In this document: piece by piece, positions 53,527 through 62,779 of the stretch
Layout: the number at the start of each line of letters is the position of its first letter
Position numbering within the stretch: position 1 is the first letter of the stretch
NCBI RefSeq assembly: GCF_026240015.1
Contig: NZ_JAPIUX010000008.1
Location: forward strand, 1-64,000
Direction of reading: 5' to 3'
Length of the DNA stretch: 64,000 bases
From: Acetobacter farinalis
GTDB taxonomy: Bacteria; Pseudomonadota; Alphaproteobacteria; Acetobacterales; Acetobacteraceae
Program-made: the position numbers and the translations under genes
Notes under the pieces: model-generated
Told to the model about the DNA's origin: nothing
Databases searched by the model: none
What the model saw: the letters and a program-made list of their open reading frames with translations, nothing else

Positions 53527-54672
53527 GTGGCATCTTCCAGTGTTTCTGCCCGACCGAACTGGCCCGCGTCCCGCGCCGGGGCGGTCCTGACAATTGATCT
53601 TGCAGCGATTGCGGCCAATTATCGTGCGCTGGATGCCAGAACGCCGGGGGCCATCTGCGCGGCTGTGGTGAAGGCCGATGCCTATGGGCTGGGTGCGGCC
53701 CATGTTGCTCCGGTTCTTGAAAAAGCCGGGGCGCGCCAGTTTTTTGTTGCCCATGTGGATGAAGGCCTCGCCTTGCGGGAAAGCCTTTCTCCCGCCGCCC
53801 GGATTACGGTGCTGCACGGTGCGCGGCCGGATGCTCTGGAAGACTGCGTGCGCTCCGGCCTGCGTCCGGTTCTGAATTCTCTGGAGCAGATCAGCCAGTT
53901 ACGGGCACTTGCCCGCCGCCTTGGCCACACGCTGGATGCTGTTCTGCAACTGGATACCGGCATGTCCCGCTTCGGGCTTTCCAGAGCCGATGTGCAGTGT
54001 CTGGTACAGGAGCCGGACCGGCTGGAGGGGATTTCTCTCAGCCTGATCATGAGCCATCTGGCCTGCGCGGATACCCCCGAAAACCCGGCGAACAGGGAGC
54101 AGTTAGAGGCCTTTCTGGCTGCTGCGGCCATCTTGCCAGCCGCGCCCCTCAGTCTGGCAGCGTCTTCCGGAATTTTTCTGGAACCTGCCTTCCACCAGTC
54201 TCTCGTGCGGCCGGGGGCGGCTCTTTATGGCGTGGCCCCCAATGCCGCGGGGCCGAACCCGCTGGCTCCCGTCGTGACGCTTGCGGCGCATATCCTGCAA
54301 ATCCGCACCCTCTCCAAAGGGGACCGCGTTGGATATGGGCTGACATGGCGGGCTGATGGCCCCCGGCGTGTGGCAACATTGGCCACGGGCTATGCGGACG
54401 GGTTTGCCCGGCAGGGGGCGGAGAAAGGGTGCGCGTGGTTCAAGGGCCAGCGTTTGCCCGTTCTGGGCCGGATTTCCATGGATTCCATGACCGTGGATAT
54501 TTCCGATATTCCGGAAGGCCAGATTGCGCCGGATGATACGGTCGAACTGCTCAACGCCTCCCATGGTGTGGATGCCGTGGCGCAGGCCGAGGGCACGATA
54601 GGGTACGAAGTCCTGACCTCGCTTGGGCGCCGGTATCATCGTGTTTATGAAAACCAGCCACAGAATACGTAA
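53527..54672 (+). CDS. alr: alanine racemase
   Basis: PLP enzyme interconverting L- and D-alanine. The 381-residue protein has VLTIDLAAIAANYRALD, PLP-Lys in AAVVKADAYGLG, LQLDTGMSRFGL, MSHLACAD, RPGAALYGVAPN, and the second catalytic Tyr in GDRVGYGLTWRA followed by VATLATGYADGFAR. It starts with GTG after a GGGGG. With dadA 27 nt downstream it forms a catabolic alanine operon of the dadAX kind, although the order is reversed here. Confidence 0.95.
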   Translation: MASSSVSARPNWPASRAGAVLTIDLAAIAANYRALDARTPGAICAAVVKADAYGLGAAHVAPVLEKAGARQFFVAHVDEGLALRESLSPAARITVLHGARPDALEDCVRSGLRPVLNSLEQISQLRALARRLGHTLDAVLQLDTGMSRFGLSRADVQCLVQEPDRLEGISLSLIMSHLACADTPENPANREQLEAFLAAAAILPAAPLSLAASSGIFLEPAFHQSLVRPGAALYGVAPNAAGPNPLAPVVTLAAHILQIRTLSKGDRVGYGLTWRADGPRRVATLATGYADGFARQGAEKGCAWFKGQRLPVLGRISMDSMTVDISDIPEGQIAPDDTVELLNASHGVDAVAQAEGTIGYEVLTSLGRRYHRVYENQPQNT

Positions 54673-54699
54673 AATTTAAAAAATAAGAAGGTGCTTCCA

Positions 54700-55959
54700 A
54701 TGAAAGTTATCGTTCTTGGTGGGGGTGTGGTGGGTGTGACCTCTGCCTGGTATCTGGCGCAGGCCGGGCATGAGGTCACGGTGGTGGAACGCCAGCCGGA
54801 AGCCGGGATGGAAACCAGCTTTGCCAATGCAGGGCAGGTTTCCCCAGGCTATTCCGCTCCCTGGGCTGGCCCCGGCGTGCCGCTGAAATCCATCCGCTGG
54901 CTGATGATGGCGTATCGCCCCTTTGTGTTCTGGCCGATGCCGGATCCGCATTTGTGGACATGGCTGATGCAGATGCTGGAAAACTGCACCTCCGCCGCCT
55001 ATGACCGGAACAAGGGCCGTATGGTGCGTCTGGCGGAATACAGCCGGGATGTGATGAAGGATCTGCGGACTGAAACGGGCATCACGTATGATGACCGCCA
55101 GCAGGGCACCCTTCAGGTGTTCCGGACCCAGAAGCAGCTTGATAACGCCGCACAGGATATTGCTGTTCTCAAACAGTATCAGGTGTCCTACGAAGTTCTG
55201 GATCGGGCGGCCTGTGTGCGGGCGGAGCCGGGCCTTGCGGATGCGGCGGACAAGATTGTCGGCGGCCTGCGTCTGCCAGGTGATGAAACGGGGGATGCCT
55301 TCAAGTTCACGCAGACTCTGGCGGGCATGGCGGAAAAGGCGGGGGTGAAGTTTCTGTATAACACCCGTATCAAGCAGCTTTTGTCCGAAGGTGGCCGCAT
55401 TACGGGTGTGGAGACCAGTGCAGGTGTTCTGACGGCGGATTCTTATGTGCTGTCACTGGGGAGCTTCTCTCCCGCACTGGTGCGCGGGCTGGGGATGAAG
55501 CTGCCGATTTATCCGGTAAAAGGCTACTCTCTGACAGCTAATATCACAAATGCGGATCGTGCTCCCGTTTCAACGATTATGGATGAAACCTTCAAGATCG
55601 GGATTACCCGCCTTGGAGACCGTGTGCGTGTGGGTGGCACGGCGGAGCTGGCCGGGTTCAGCCGCCGCCTGCGTGCGCCGCGCCGGGCAACGCTGGAACA
55701 TTCGGTGACAGACCTGTTCTCTGACTGCTGTGATGTGCCGGGTGCCTCCTTCTGGACAGGCCTGCGCCCCATGACACCGGATGGCACGCCCATTATTGGC
55801 CGGACAGGGCTGGAAAATCTGTTCCTCAATACCGGGCACGGCACGCTGGGCTGGACCATGGCCTGTGGCTCCGGCCGTGTTCTGGCGGATATCATGTCTG
55901 GTAAGACACCAGACATTGCCTATGAAGATCTGAATATCTTCCGCTACGGACTTTCCTGA
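54700..55959 (+). CDS. dadA: D-amino-acid dehydrogenase, small subunit
   Basis: FAD flavoprotein that oxidises D-alanine to pyruvate, passing electrons to quinone. The 419-residue protein begins MKVIVLGGGVVGVTSAWYLAQAGHEVTVVER (FAD Rossmann motif), and has ETSFANAGQVSPGYSAPWAGPGVPLKSIRW and a C-terminal FWTGLRPMTPDGTPIIGRT and NTGHGTLGWTMACGSGRVLADI. The ATG at 54700 has AAGAAGG eight bases upstream. It lies behind alr and is probably under Lrp control. Confidence 0.96.
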   Translation: MKVIVLGGGVVGVTSAWYLAQAGHEVTVVERQPEAGMETSFANAGQVSPGYSAPWAGPGVPLKSIRWLMMAYRPFVFWPMPDPHLWTWLMQMLENCTSAAYDRNKGRMVRLAEYSRDVMKDLRTETGITYDDRQQGTLQVFRTQKQLDNAAQDIAVLKQYQVSYEVLDRAACVRAEPGLADAADKIVGGLRLPGDETGDAFKFTQTLAGMAEKAGVKFLYNTRIKQLLSEGGRITGVETSAGVLTADSYVLSLGSFSPALVRGLGMKLPIYPVKGYSLTANITNADRAPVSTIMDETFKIGITRLGDRVRVGGTAELAGFSRRLRAPRRATLEHSVTDLFSDCCDVPGASFWTGLRPMTPDGTPIIGRTGLENLFLNTGHGTLGWTMACGSGRVLADIMSGKTPDIAYEDLNIFRYGLS

Positions 55960-56140
55960 GCCCTGCGGTATACCTGCTCCCGCCCAGAACCGGGCCGGGA
56001 GCAGGATGGGGCGGAAGGACGTGCGGCCCCGGGAGGCTCCTGCTGGCACCTCCTTTCTTCTGGTAACTGCGTGCGCGGAATATGCGGCATGCGGAAAGCC
56101 TATGGTCCACGGAATTTCAAGAAACTGTAAAACTGTTCAC

Positions 56141-56178
56141 GAAGAAAAAATGTTTTCACTCGGAAACATATTTTTTTC
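56141..56178. terminator. AT-rich hairpin, probable bidirectional terminator
   Basis: GAAAAAATGTTT and AAACATATTTTTTTC form a stem with one bulged A around TCACTCGG. It lies about 180 nt after dadA, in the 318-nt gap before the next gene, which otherwise shows nothing. Confidence 0.6.
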
Positions 56179-56277
56179 TGGCGATGACATGAATATGCTC
56201 GGTTTTTCTGGTGCAACAGTGCCGTGGCGGGATGTCATGTTGTTCCTGACGTTTTTATAGGATGGACCTTGCTTGTT

Positions 56278-57990
56278 ATGATGCCGGACTGGTTTTTCTT
56301 GTCTTTTCGCTTTTCTCGCGGGCATGATGCCGCCTGCCAACAGGTCCCTTCCCGTACCCGGCGGGTTTCTCCCCGTGTGGGTTTTCTGGCGTTTGTAGCC
56401 CTTTCGGCTTTCGGGCCAGCGGCTGCGCAGGCAGCGGAGGCCTCTGCACCGGCCACTTCTGCCACACAGGCCGCGCCTATAGTCGCGCCGTCCATCCCTT
56501 CGGTCCGTCAGCAGCGGGAGGCCGCGCGCCTGTCCACCAGTGTGGTGTTCAAACCCAGCCGGGCAGATATGGCGTTGATTGAAGATCTGGAACACCGCAC
56601 CTTTCTGTGGTTCTGGGAAGCAGGCGATGCACAGACCGGCCTGGTGCCCGACCGGTATCCATCAGACCAGACACAGGCGAGTGTGGCCTCAATCGGGTTT
56701 GCGCTGACAGCCTATGGTATCGGAGCGGAGCGCGGGTATATCACCCGCCAGCAGGCTGCTGAACGGACTCTGGCCACCCTGCGGTATCTCTCCGGGCTTC
56801 CGCAGAATGACAGTCCGGAAAACTCTTCCGGGTATCATGGATTTTTCTATCATTTTCTGAACAACAAGACCGGATTGCGGCTCAACAAGGACATTGAACT
56901 GTCCAGCATTGATACAGCCCTGCTGATGCAGGGCGTTCTGTTCTCGGAAAGCTATTATACGAAAGATACGGAGCAGGAGCGGGAAATCCGCTCTCTGGCA
57001 AACGGACTTTACCAGAATGTTGACTGGGTCTGGATGCGCAGGCCTGACCTGCGGCTGAGCATGGGGTGGTCTCCCGAGCGCCAGTTCCTCCCCAATTACT
57101 GGGAAGGCTACAGTGAGGGGATGATGGCCTATATTCTGGCGCTTGGTTCTCAGGGCCATCCGCTGGAACCGGCGTCATGGCAGGCGTGGCTGACCACAAA
57201 TGACCGGCGCTGGGGGGAATATTACGGCCAGACCCTGCTGAATTTTGCCCCCATGTTCGGGCATGAATACACCCATTCATGGATCGATTTCCGCGGGATT
57301 CAGGATGACTGGAACCGTGAGAAGGGCATTGATTATTTTGAAAACAGCCGCCGTGCGACCTATGCGCAGCGGACCTATGCCATGACCAACCCTGGCAAAT
57401 GGCAGGATTACGGGCAGGATGTATGGGGGCTGACCGCCAGTGATGGCCCCGGCGAACTGACGCAGACAGTAGGTGGCACCCCCCGCCACTTCCTGTCTTA
57501 CGCCGCGCGCGGAGCCGGGCGCGACTATACGCAGGATGATGGCACCATTGCGCCCACCGCCGCTGGCGGTGCGGTGGCCTTCGCCCCGGAAATTGCCATT
57601 CCCGCCCTGCGGGAAATGAAGCACCGCTACGGCCGCCATATCTACAGCCGGTATGGGTTTGTGGATGCGTTCAACCCCAGCTTCCATACGGCGGACAAGT
57701 CTTTCTGGTCTGACACAGCCTATCTGGGCATTGATCAGGGGCCAATTCTGCTGATGATTGAAAACTGGCGCAGCGGGTTTGTGTGGAACATCATGAAGCA
57801 GAATCCCGCCATTCGGCAGGGGCTGCTGAAAGCCGGCTTCCGGGGTGGCTGGCTGGGGCAGGACGCTGGTCCTGCGGCACCGGCCACACATGCCAGTGCA
57901 CCGGCTTCCGGCACGGTTCTGCCTCCTGCCAGCCAGCATGCGGCCACGCAGCACCCTGCCCGGCAAGGGGCACAGCAGCAGACCGGCTGA
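56278..57990 (+). CDS. secreted glucoamylase-family protein, GH144-like
   Basis: A 570-residue exported protein. A long N-terminus with a hydrophobic signal (RVGFLAFVALSAFGPAAAQA) precedes an (alpha/alpha)6-type domain: DLEHRTFLWFWEAGDAQTGLVPDRYPS, ASIGFALTAYGIGAERGYI, SSGYHGFFYHFLNNKTGLR, ELSSIDTALLMQGVLFSESYY, FGHEYTHSWIDFRGIQDDW, and a late YGFVDAFNPS. This is the glucoamylase-like/GH144 pattern; family members cleave beta-1,2-glucans. The C-terminal 60 residues are a Pro/Ala/Gln tail. The ATG at 56278 lacks a strong ribosome binding site; the start is uncertain. Confidence 0.82.
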   Translation: MMPDWFFLSFRFSRGHDAACQQVPSRTRRVSPRVGFLAFVALSAFGPAAAQAAEASAPATSATQAAPIVAPSIPSVRQQREAARLSTSVVFKPSRADMALIEDLEHRTFLWFWEAGDAQTGLVPDRYPSDQTQASVASIGFALTAYGIGAERGYITRQQAAERTLATLRYLSGLPQNDSPENSSGYHGFFYHFLNNKTGLRLNKDIELSSIDTALLMQGVLFSESYYTKDTEQEREIRSLANGLYQNVDWVWMRRPDLRLSMGWSPERQFLPNYWEGYSEGMMAYILALGSQGHPLEPASWQAWLTTNDRRWGEYYGQTLLNFAPMFGHEYTHSWIDFRGIQDDWNREKGIDYFENSRRATYAQRTYAMTNPGKWQDYGQDVWGLTASDGPGELTQTVGGTPRHFLSYAARGAGRDYTQDDGTIAPTAAGGAVAFAPEIAIPALREMKHRYGRHIYSRYGFVDAFNPSFHTADKSFWSDTAYLGIDQGPILLMIENWRSGFVWNIMKQNPAIRQGLLKAGFRGGWLGQDAGPAAPATHASAPASGTVLPPASQHAATQHPARQGAQQQTG

Positions 57991-58033
57991 AGGCCGGTTG
58001 CTCCTGAAAATCGCTTTTCTGGAAAAGTCCTTT

Positions 58034-58073
58034 CGCACCAGTCTCTGAAGAGACTCCATCGGAGACTGGCGCG
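58034..58073. terminator. inverted repeat, possible terminator
   Basis: CGC-A-CCAGTCTC pairs with GAGACTGG-CGCG across a 16-nt loop that itself can fold. It lies between the glucanase-like gene and the convergent VOC gene. No T run follows, so termination is uncertain. Confidence 0.4.
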
Positions 58074-58103
58074 GGAAACCCTGAAGGGTGGTCTGAGGCC
58101 CGC

Positions 58104-58496
58104 CTATCCCTGATAGGAGGCGATCTCGATCAGATTCTGGTCCGGATCATGGCAGTAGACAGAGGTGATTGGCCCCAGAGCGCCCAACCGCGCCACGGGG
58201 CCTTCTACAATCGTCACGCCACATTTTTTCAGATGCTCAATGATGTCCTCACTGGTCACCGCGGTGACAAAGCAGAGGTCATTCCCGCCGGGCAGCGCAT
58301 GGACTGCTGTGTCCCACCCCGTGGCGTCCTGCGGCCGAAGGTTGAGCTTCTGCCCGCCAAAAGCCAGCGCTGTGCGGTTGTTGCGCCCGTACTCCTCGCG
58401 ATCCATGCCCAGCACACGCTGATACCAGGAGGCGGAAATTTCGAGGTCTCTTACAGTCAGGACAGCATGGTCCATCCGGTCAACAGTAAAGCGCAT
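58104..58496 (-). CDS. VOC-family protein (glyoxalase/bleomycin-resistance fold)
   Basis: A 130-residue single VOC module. It has RMDHAVLTVRDLEISASWYQRVLGMDRE (first metal-ligand His), NRTALAFGGQKLNLRP, and ITSVYCHDPDQNLIEIASY with the last metal-ligand Glu. The pattern resembles the group annotated as virulence or fosfomycin-type proteins, but the substrate is unknown. It ends the minus-strand group that contains fumarase and sspB. Confidence 0.88.
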   Translation of the reverse strand: MRFTVDRMDHAVLTVRDLEISASWYQRVLGMDREEYGRNNRTALAFGGQKLNLRPQDATGWDTAVHALPGGNDLCFVTAVTSEDIIEHLKKCGVTIVEGPVARLGALGPITSVYCHDPDQNLIEIASYQG

Positions 58497-58521
58497 GGGG
58501 TCAACACAGCTCCTTTAATGC

Positions 58522-60177
58522 TCAGCTGAGTTCAGCGTAGAAGTCATTCCCCTTGTCGTCGATAACAATAAAGGCGGGGAAGTCCTCAACCTCGATTTTC
58601 CACACCGCTTCCATGCCCAGTTCGGGGTATTCCAGAACTTCCACCTTGCGGATGCAGTCCTGCGCCAGCCGGGCCGCCGGGCCGCCAACGGACCCCAGAT
58701 AGAACCCGCCGTACGTCTGGCAGGCGTCCTTCACGGCTTTGGAGCGGTTGCCCTTGGCCAGCATGATATAGGAGCCGCCAGCGGCCTGAAGCTCGGCCAC
58801 ATAGGAGTCCATGCGTCCGGCCGTGGTGGGGCCGAAGGAGCCTGTCGCCATGCCTTCGGGCGTTTTGGCCGGGCCTGCGTAATAAACCGGGTGGTCTTTC
58901 AGATATTGCGGCAGGCCTTCCCCCCGTTCCAGCCGCTCACGGAATTTGGCGTGGGCAATATCCCGCGCCACCACCACGGTGCCGTTCAGGGCAAGGCGGG
59001 TTTTGACAGGATAGCGGGAGAGTTCCTTGCGGATTTCGTCCATCGGGCGATTGAGGTCGATCCTGACGGCCTCACCCTCCAGATGGTCATCCGTGGTTTC
59101 GGGCAGGAAGCGGGCCGGGTCATGCTCCAGCTCTTCCAGAAAAAAGCCTTCCGCCGTGATGCGCGCCTTGATCTGCCGGTCTGCCGAGCAGGAGACCCCC
59201 ATCCCCACCGGCAGAGAGGCGCCGTGGCGGGGCAGGCGGATCACCCGCACGTCATGGCAGAAATATTTGCCGCCAAACTGCGCGCCAATGCCCAGCTTGC
59301 GGGTCAGCTCCAGAACCTTCTGCTCCATCTCTACATCCCGGAAGGCGTGGCCGGTCATGCTGCCGCTGGTGGGCAGGCTGTCATACCAGTGGGTGGAGGC
59401 CAGCTTCACGGTCTTGAGCGTCTGCTCCGCGGACATGCCGCCAATCACGATAGCCAGATGGTAGGGCGGGCAGGCGGAGGTGCCGAGGGTTTTGATTTTG
59501 GTATCCAGCCAGTCCAGCAGTTTCTGTTCAGACCCCAGCAGGGCGCGGGTTTCCTGAAACAGGAACGTCTTGTTGGCCGAGCCACCGCCCTTGGCCACAA
59601 ACATCAGATCAAACTGTTCATCATGATGCGTGGCGGGGCTGGCGAAAATATCGCACTGCACCGGCAGGTTGGTGCCTGTGTTCTTTTCCTCGAACATGGT
59701 GAGCGGGGCCATCTGCGAATAGCGCAGGCTGGTGCGGGTGTAGGTTTCATACACTCCTTTGGAGAACGCGACTTCCTCATCGCCTTCCACCCATACGCGC
59801 TGGCCTTTTTTGCCAAACACAATGGCCGTGCCGGTGTCCTGACACATGGGCAGCACGCCACCCGCGGCAATGCCGGCGTTTTTCAGCAGGTCCAGTGCCA
59901 CGAAGCGGTCATTGTCCGAGGCTTCGGGGTCTTTGAGAATGCTGGCAAGCTGTTTGAGGTGAGCAGGGCGCAGGTAATGCGCCACTTCGTGAAACGCCTG
60001 CGCTGTCAATTCTGTCAGCGCTTCGGGCGTGATGTGCAGAATGGTTTTGCCCGCACACTGCGATGTGCTGACACCGGCGATATCCACCTTCCTGTAAGAG
60101 GTGGTGTCCTCCCCCAGCGGGAAGAGGGGAGACCAGGTGAAGGGGGGTACCGGGGGGCGAGGGGGCTGGCTGGTCAT
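58522..60177 (-). CDS. fumarate hydratase, class I
   Basis: Converts fumarate to malate with a [4Fe-4S] cluster. The 551-residue protein has the class I pattern: LPMCQDTGTAIVFGKKGQ with a cluster Cys, PATHHDEQFDLMFVAKGGGSANKTFLFQETRALL, GTSACPPYHLAIVIGGMSAEQ with a second cluster Cys, a C-terminal VVARDIAHAKF, and GSFGPTTAGRMDSYV. The start at 60177 (MTSQPPRP) is chosen because the frame further upstream overlaps sspB; GGAGAG lies 11 bases before it. Confidence 0.95.
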   Translation of the reverse strand: MTSQPPRPPVPPFTWSPLFPLGEDTTSYRKVDIAGVSTSQCAGKTILHITPEALTELTAQAFHEVAHYLRPAHLKQLASILKDPEASDNDRFVALDLLKNAGIAAGGVLPMCQDTGTAIVFGKKGQRVWVEGDEEVAFSKGVYETYTRTSLRYSQMAPLTMFEEKNTGTNLPVQCDIFASPATHHDEQFDLMFVAKGGGSANKTFLFQETRALLGSEQKLLDWLDTKIKTLGTSACPPYHLAIVIGGMSAEQTLKTVKLASTHWYDSLPTSGSMTGHAFRDVEMEQKVLELTRKLGIGAQFGGKYFCHDVRVIRLPRHGASLPVGMGVSCSADRQIKARITAEGFFLEELEHDPARFLPETTDDHLEGEAVRIDLNRPMDEIRKELSRYPVKTRLALNGTVVVARDIAHAKFRERLERGEGLPQYLKDHPVYYAGPAKTPEGMATGSFGPTTAGRMDSYVAELQAAGGSYIMLAKGNRSKAVKDACQTYGGFYLGSVGGPAARLAQDCIRKVEVLEYPELGMEAVWKIEVEDFPAFIVIDDKGNDFYAELS

Positions 60178-60220
60178 GATGTGCTGAACTCTCCATGGGG
60201 CCCGCCCCTGAATGCGGGGC

Positions 60221-60769
60221 TTAAGCGGGTGATGGCCCTTTCTTGCGAAAAGCGTCAAGGCTTACGACCTGTGATGACGGGTCACTTTCCGCTGAGCCTC
60301 CGGCATCGTCTTCTGCCGGTGCTGCCGGAGCTGTTTCTGTGGCGGCTGCGGCGGCAGCCGCTGCGTCCGATGCCGTGAAATGCAGGCTGAGATGGATCGA
60401 CGGATCAGCAAACCCGGTAAAGGCCGCCACTGGAATGACCAGAATGGAGCCAACCCCACCGAAGGACAGACCGACGGAAACCTTGCCTGCGGCGCGGTCC
60501 ACGGCCAGATCCCAGAACTGGTGCTGGAGCACGATGGTCATCTCATGCGGGTACTGGGCGCGGAGGCGGTCAGGGATCACCACACCGGGAAGATCGGTGC
60601 GGAAGGTCAGATAAAAATGATGTTCCCCCGCAAGCCCTTCGCGGCTCACATACTCGAGGGCGCTCAGCATCACCCCGCGATAGGCCTCGTCCAGCCACTG
60701 CTCATAAGGCAGCTGGCTTTCGGGTGGGAAAGCGCCGTTTTCCGGGGTGTTATCGTGGTCATCAGCCAT
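60221..60769 (-). CDS. sspB: SspB, ClpXP adaptor for ssrA-tagged proteins
   Basis: Binds the ssrA tag and hands tagged proteins to ClpXP. The 182-residue protein has the alphaproteobacterial SspB pattern: LPYEQWLDEAYRGVMLSALEYVSREGLAGEHHFYLTFRTDLPGVVIPDRLRAQYPHEMTIVLQHQFWDL and VGLSFGGVGSILVIPVAAFTGFADPSIHLSL. A Pro/Ala linker follows, and the C-terminal peptide (VVSLDAFRKKGPSPA) should be the ClpX-docking tail. It lies directly downstream of the tmRNA gene on the same strand. Confidence 0.95.
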   Translation of the reverse strand: MADDHDNTPENGAFPPESQLPYEQWLDEAYRGVMLSALEYVSREGLAGEHHFYLTFRTDLPGVVIPDRLRAQYPHEMTIVLQHQFWDLAVDRAAGKVSVGLSFGGVGSILVIPVAAFTGFADPSIHLSLHFTASDAAAAAAAATETAPAAPAEDDAGGSAESDPSSQVVSLDAFRKKGPSPA

Positions 60770-61004
60770 GACAGCTCTCCTCGCTCACGCTGGTCCTTTC
60801 GGGCCAGCGATTTGAATATCACTCTGCCGTCAGCCATGCGTGAAAGAGGGGATAAGTGCAAGCCGCCAAGCCATGATTCTGTAGCGCAGTGGGTTCCTCA
60901 CAGCTGCGTATGCCGGCTTTCAAAAGTGCTTGAGCATTGGCAGGCTGCGGGGTTCATGCCCCGGCTGCGGTCCTGAAATTTTAACGGGATTTTTCTGGCG
61001 GACT

Positions 61005-61290
61005 GTGAGGGGGCTTCTGTTGCCCGGTGCCCCCCCGAACCGCGCTTATCGCTTATGCAGCGACAGCGAGCACCTCAGTGTTATCGTTGGCACTTGTATG
61101 TTTAGCCCGATAACGGCGGTACAATGCCGGGCAAAAGGAAGGTCTTTACCACGCGTGTCGAGCCTGTTTCGTCCCCATCCGTCCGGCCGTGAGGCTGGAT
61201 TGAAACTGGTGGAGACGCCGGGTACTGCCCCCGGGTCCACAACGATTATTCCACGTTCCGTTTATCACCATAGCCAAGGGGCAAGCCCCT
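61005..61290 (-). ncRNA. ssrA: tmRNA, circularly permuted two-piece form
   Basis: On the minus strand the acceptor piece comes first (about 61290-61207) and ends in CGTCTCC, discriminator A and CCA (61217-61207). A ~30-nt spacer follows, then the coding piece begins GGGGACG (61176-61170), which pairs with CGTCTCC to rebuild the acceptor stem. The tag reading frame (61091-61053) encodes ANDNTEVLAVAA then stop, preceded in the tag by the charged Ala. The ends of the gene are approximate. This rescues stalled ribosomes. The order acceptor-then-coding is the alphaproteobacterial permuted form. Confidence 0.9.
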
Positions 61291-61420
61291 CCTGCACCAA
61301 TGAACATAAGGAGCACAGCGGTGGATTGCAAGATCCTGTTTCACGCGGCGGCCCAACTTGAATGCGTGCTGGACTGTCTGTAACACAGAAGCCGAGCTCA
61401 TTTTCAGTCCGGGGAACAGC

Positions 61421-62329
61421 ATGTCACTGACCGACGCCCAGCGCGCAGAAATTGCCGCGCATCTTCAGGAGTCCGCTCCTACCCGCCGCCCGACGGTGCC
61501 GGCGCTGGAGGCCATGCTGTATGAACCACAGGAAGTGCTTGACCACGGCTTTCTGCGGGTTGTGGACTATATGGGCGATGATTCGGCCATTGTGCAGGCC
61601 GCCCGCGTGTCCTACGGGCGCGGCACCCGCAAGGTTTCTGAAGATGCCGGGCTGATCCGCTATCTGATGCGGCACCGCCATTCCTCGCCGTTTGAAATGT
61701 GCGAGATGAAGTTTCACGTCAAACTGCCCATTTTTGTTGCGCGGCAGTGGATCCGCCACCGGATGGCCAGCGTGAATGAATATTCCGCCCGCTATTCGAT
61801 TCTCGACAGTGAATTCTACATCCCCGCGCCGGAACACATGGCCGCGCAGAGTGTGATCAACCGGCAGGGCCGGGGCGATGTGCTGGCCCCGGATGACGCC
61901 GCTGCCGTGATGGAGATCCTGCGGGATGACGCCGTGCGCACCTACCGCAATTATGAAACCATGCTGAACACGGAAGAGGGCTACGGTCTGGCCCGTGAGC
62001 TGGCCCGCATCAATCTGACAGTGAACACCTATACCCAGTGGTATTGGAAGATCGACCTGCACAACCTCATGCATTTTCTGGCGCTGCGGCTGGACCCGCA
62101 TGCGCAGTATGAAATCCGTGTCTATGCGGAAGCCATGCTGAAAATCCTGCATGCCTGGGTGCCGCAGACAGCGGCTGCATTTGAGGATTATCGCCGGGGC
62201 GCTGTGACATTCTCCGCCGGCATGCTCAAGATCGTGCGCCGTATGCTGGCGGGTGAGCCGGTCGAGCAGGCCAGCTCCGGCCTGAGCAAGCGCGAGTGGG
62301 ATGAGATGATGGCTGTCCTGAAGGACTGA
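61421..62329 (+). CDS. thyX: FAD-dependent thymidylate synthase ThyX
   Basis: Makes dTMP from dUMP using FAD, NADPH and methylene-THF. The 302-residue protein has the ThyX signature RHRMASVNEYSARYS (RHRxxSxxxxSxR), SPFEMCEMKFHVKLPIFVARQWIRH, and NLMHFLALRLDPHAQYEIRVYAEAM. The ATG at 61421 follows GGGGAA by six bases; the open frame before it runs into the tmRNA region. It is followed 12 nt later by a small membrane gene. Confidence 0.97.
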   Translation: MSLTDAQRAEIAAHLQESAPTRRPTVPALEAMLYEPQEVLDHGFLRVVDYMGDDSAIVQAARVSYGRGTRKVSEDAGLIRYLMRHRHSSPFEMCEMKFHVKLPIFVARQWIRHRMASVNEYSARYSILDSEFYIPAPEHMAAQSVINRQGRGDVLAPDDAAAVMEILRDDAVRTYRNYETMLNTEEGYGLARELARINLTVNTYTQWYWKIDLHNLMHFLALRLDPHAQYEIRVYAEAMLKILHAWVPQTAAAFEDYRRGAVTFSAGMLKIVRRMLAGEPVEQASSGLSKREWDEMMAVLKD

Positions 62330-62341
62330 TCTCCACCCGCA

Positions 62342-62632
62342 ATGGATACTCCCCCCAAAACGGACGCCGCCCTTCGGGATGAAGCTTTTCTCGAGGATGA
62401 GGCCGGAGGTCGCGCCTCATCCCTGTTTCTGAAAGAGCAGGGTGGCGCGCGTGGCCTGCGCCCGCCGGGGAATCAGTTGCCGGGGTTTGCACCGTTTGTG
62501 GCGGTTGCGGCTGTGCTGGTGGCGGTGTGGGCGTTCCTGTTCTTTACAGCCCCCAAGGATATGAAGCCCCAGCATCTGCATGTGTGTGAAACACAGGGGC
62601 CGGACAGCCAGCGGACACTCTGTCTGCATTAA
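62342..62632 (+). CDS. small single-pass membrane protein, unknown
   Basis: A 96-residue protein: ~50 charged residues, one transmembrane segment (FAPFVAVAAVLVAVWAFLFF), then a short tail with two Cys (HVCET, TLCLH). No family is recognised. It lies 12 nt after thyX on the same strand, so it may be co-transcribed. No strong ribosome binding site is seen. Confidence 0.55.
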   Translation: MDTPPKTDAALRDEAFLEDEAGGRASSLFLKEQGGARGLRPPGNQLPGFAPFVAVAAVLVAVWAFLFFTAPKDMKPQHLHVCETQGPDSQRTLCLH

Positions 62633-62779
62633 AATTTGACATGATTGTCAAGCTCACTACTGTTTTCCCGGAACGACGTGCCGGGAACGGGGTGTGATGG
62701 CGTGGCAAGGCGCGCCAGTCCCGTCATGTTTATCATTATTTTTGCGGCGGACTGGCGTTCTGGCTATTCCGCACAGAAG

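Noticed and set aside
60930..61361. Open frames on both strands within 60930-61361.
   Set aside because: They lie over the permuted tmRNA gene, whose pairing and tag frame explain the region.
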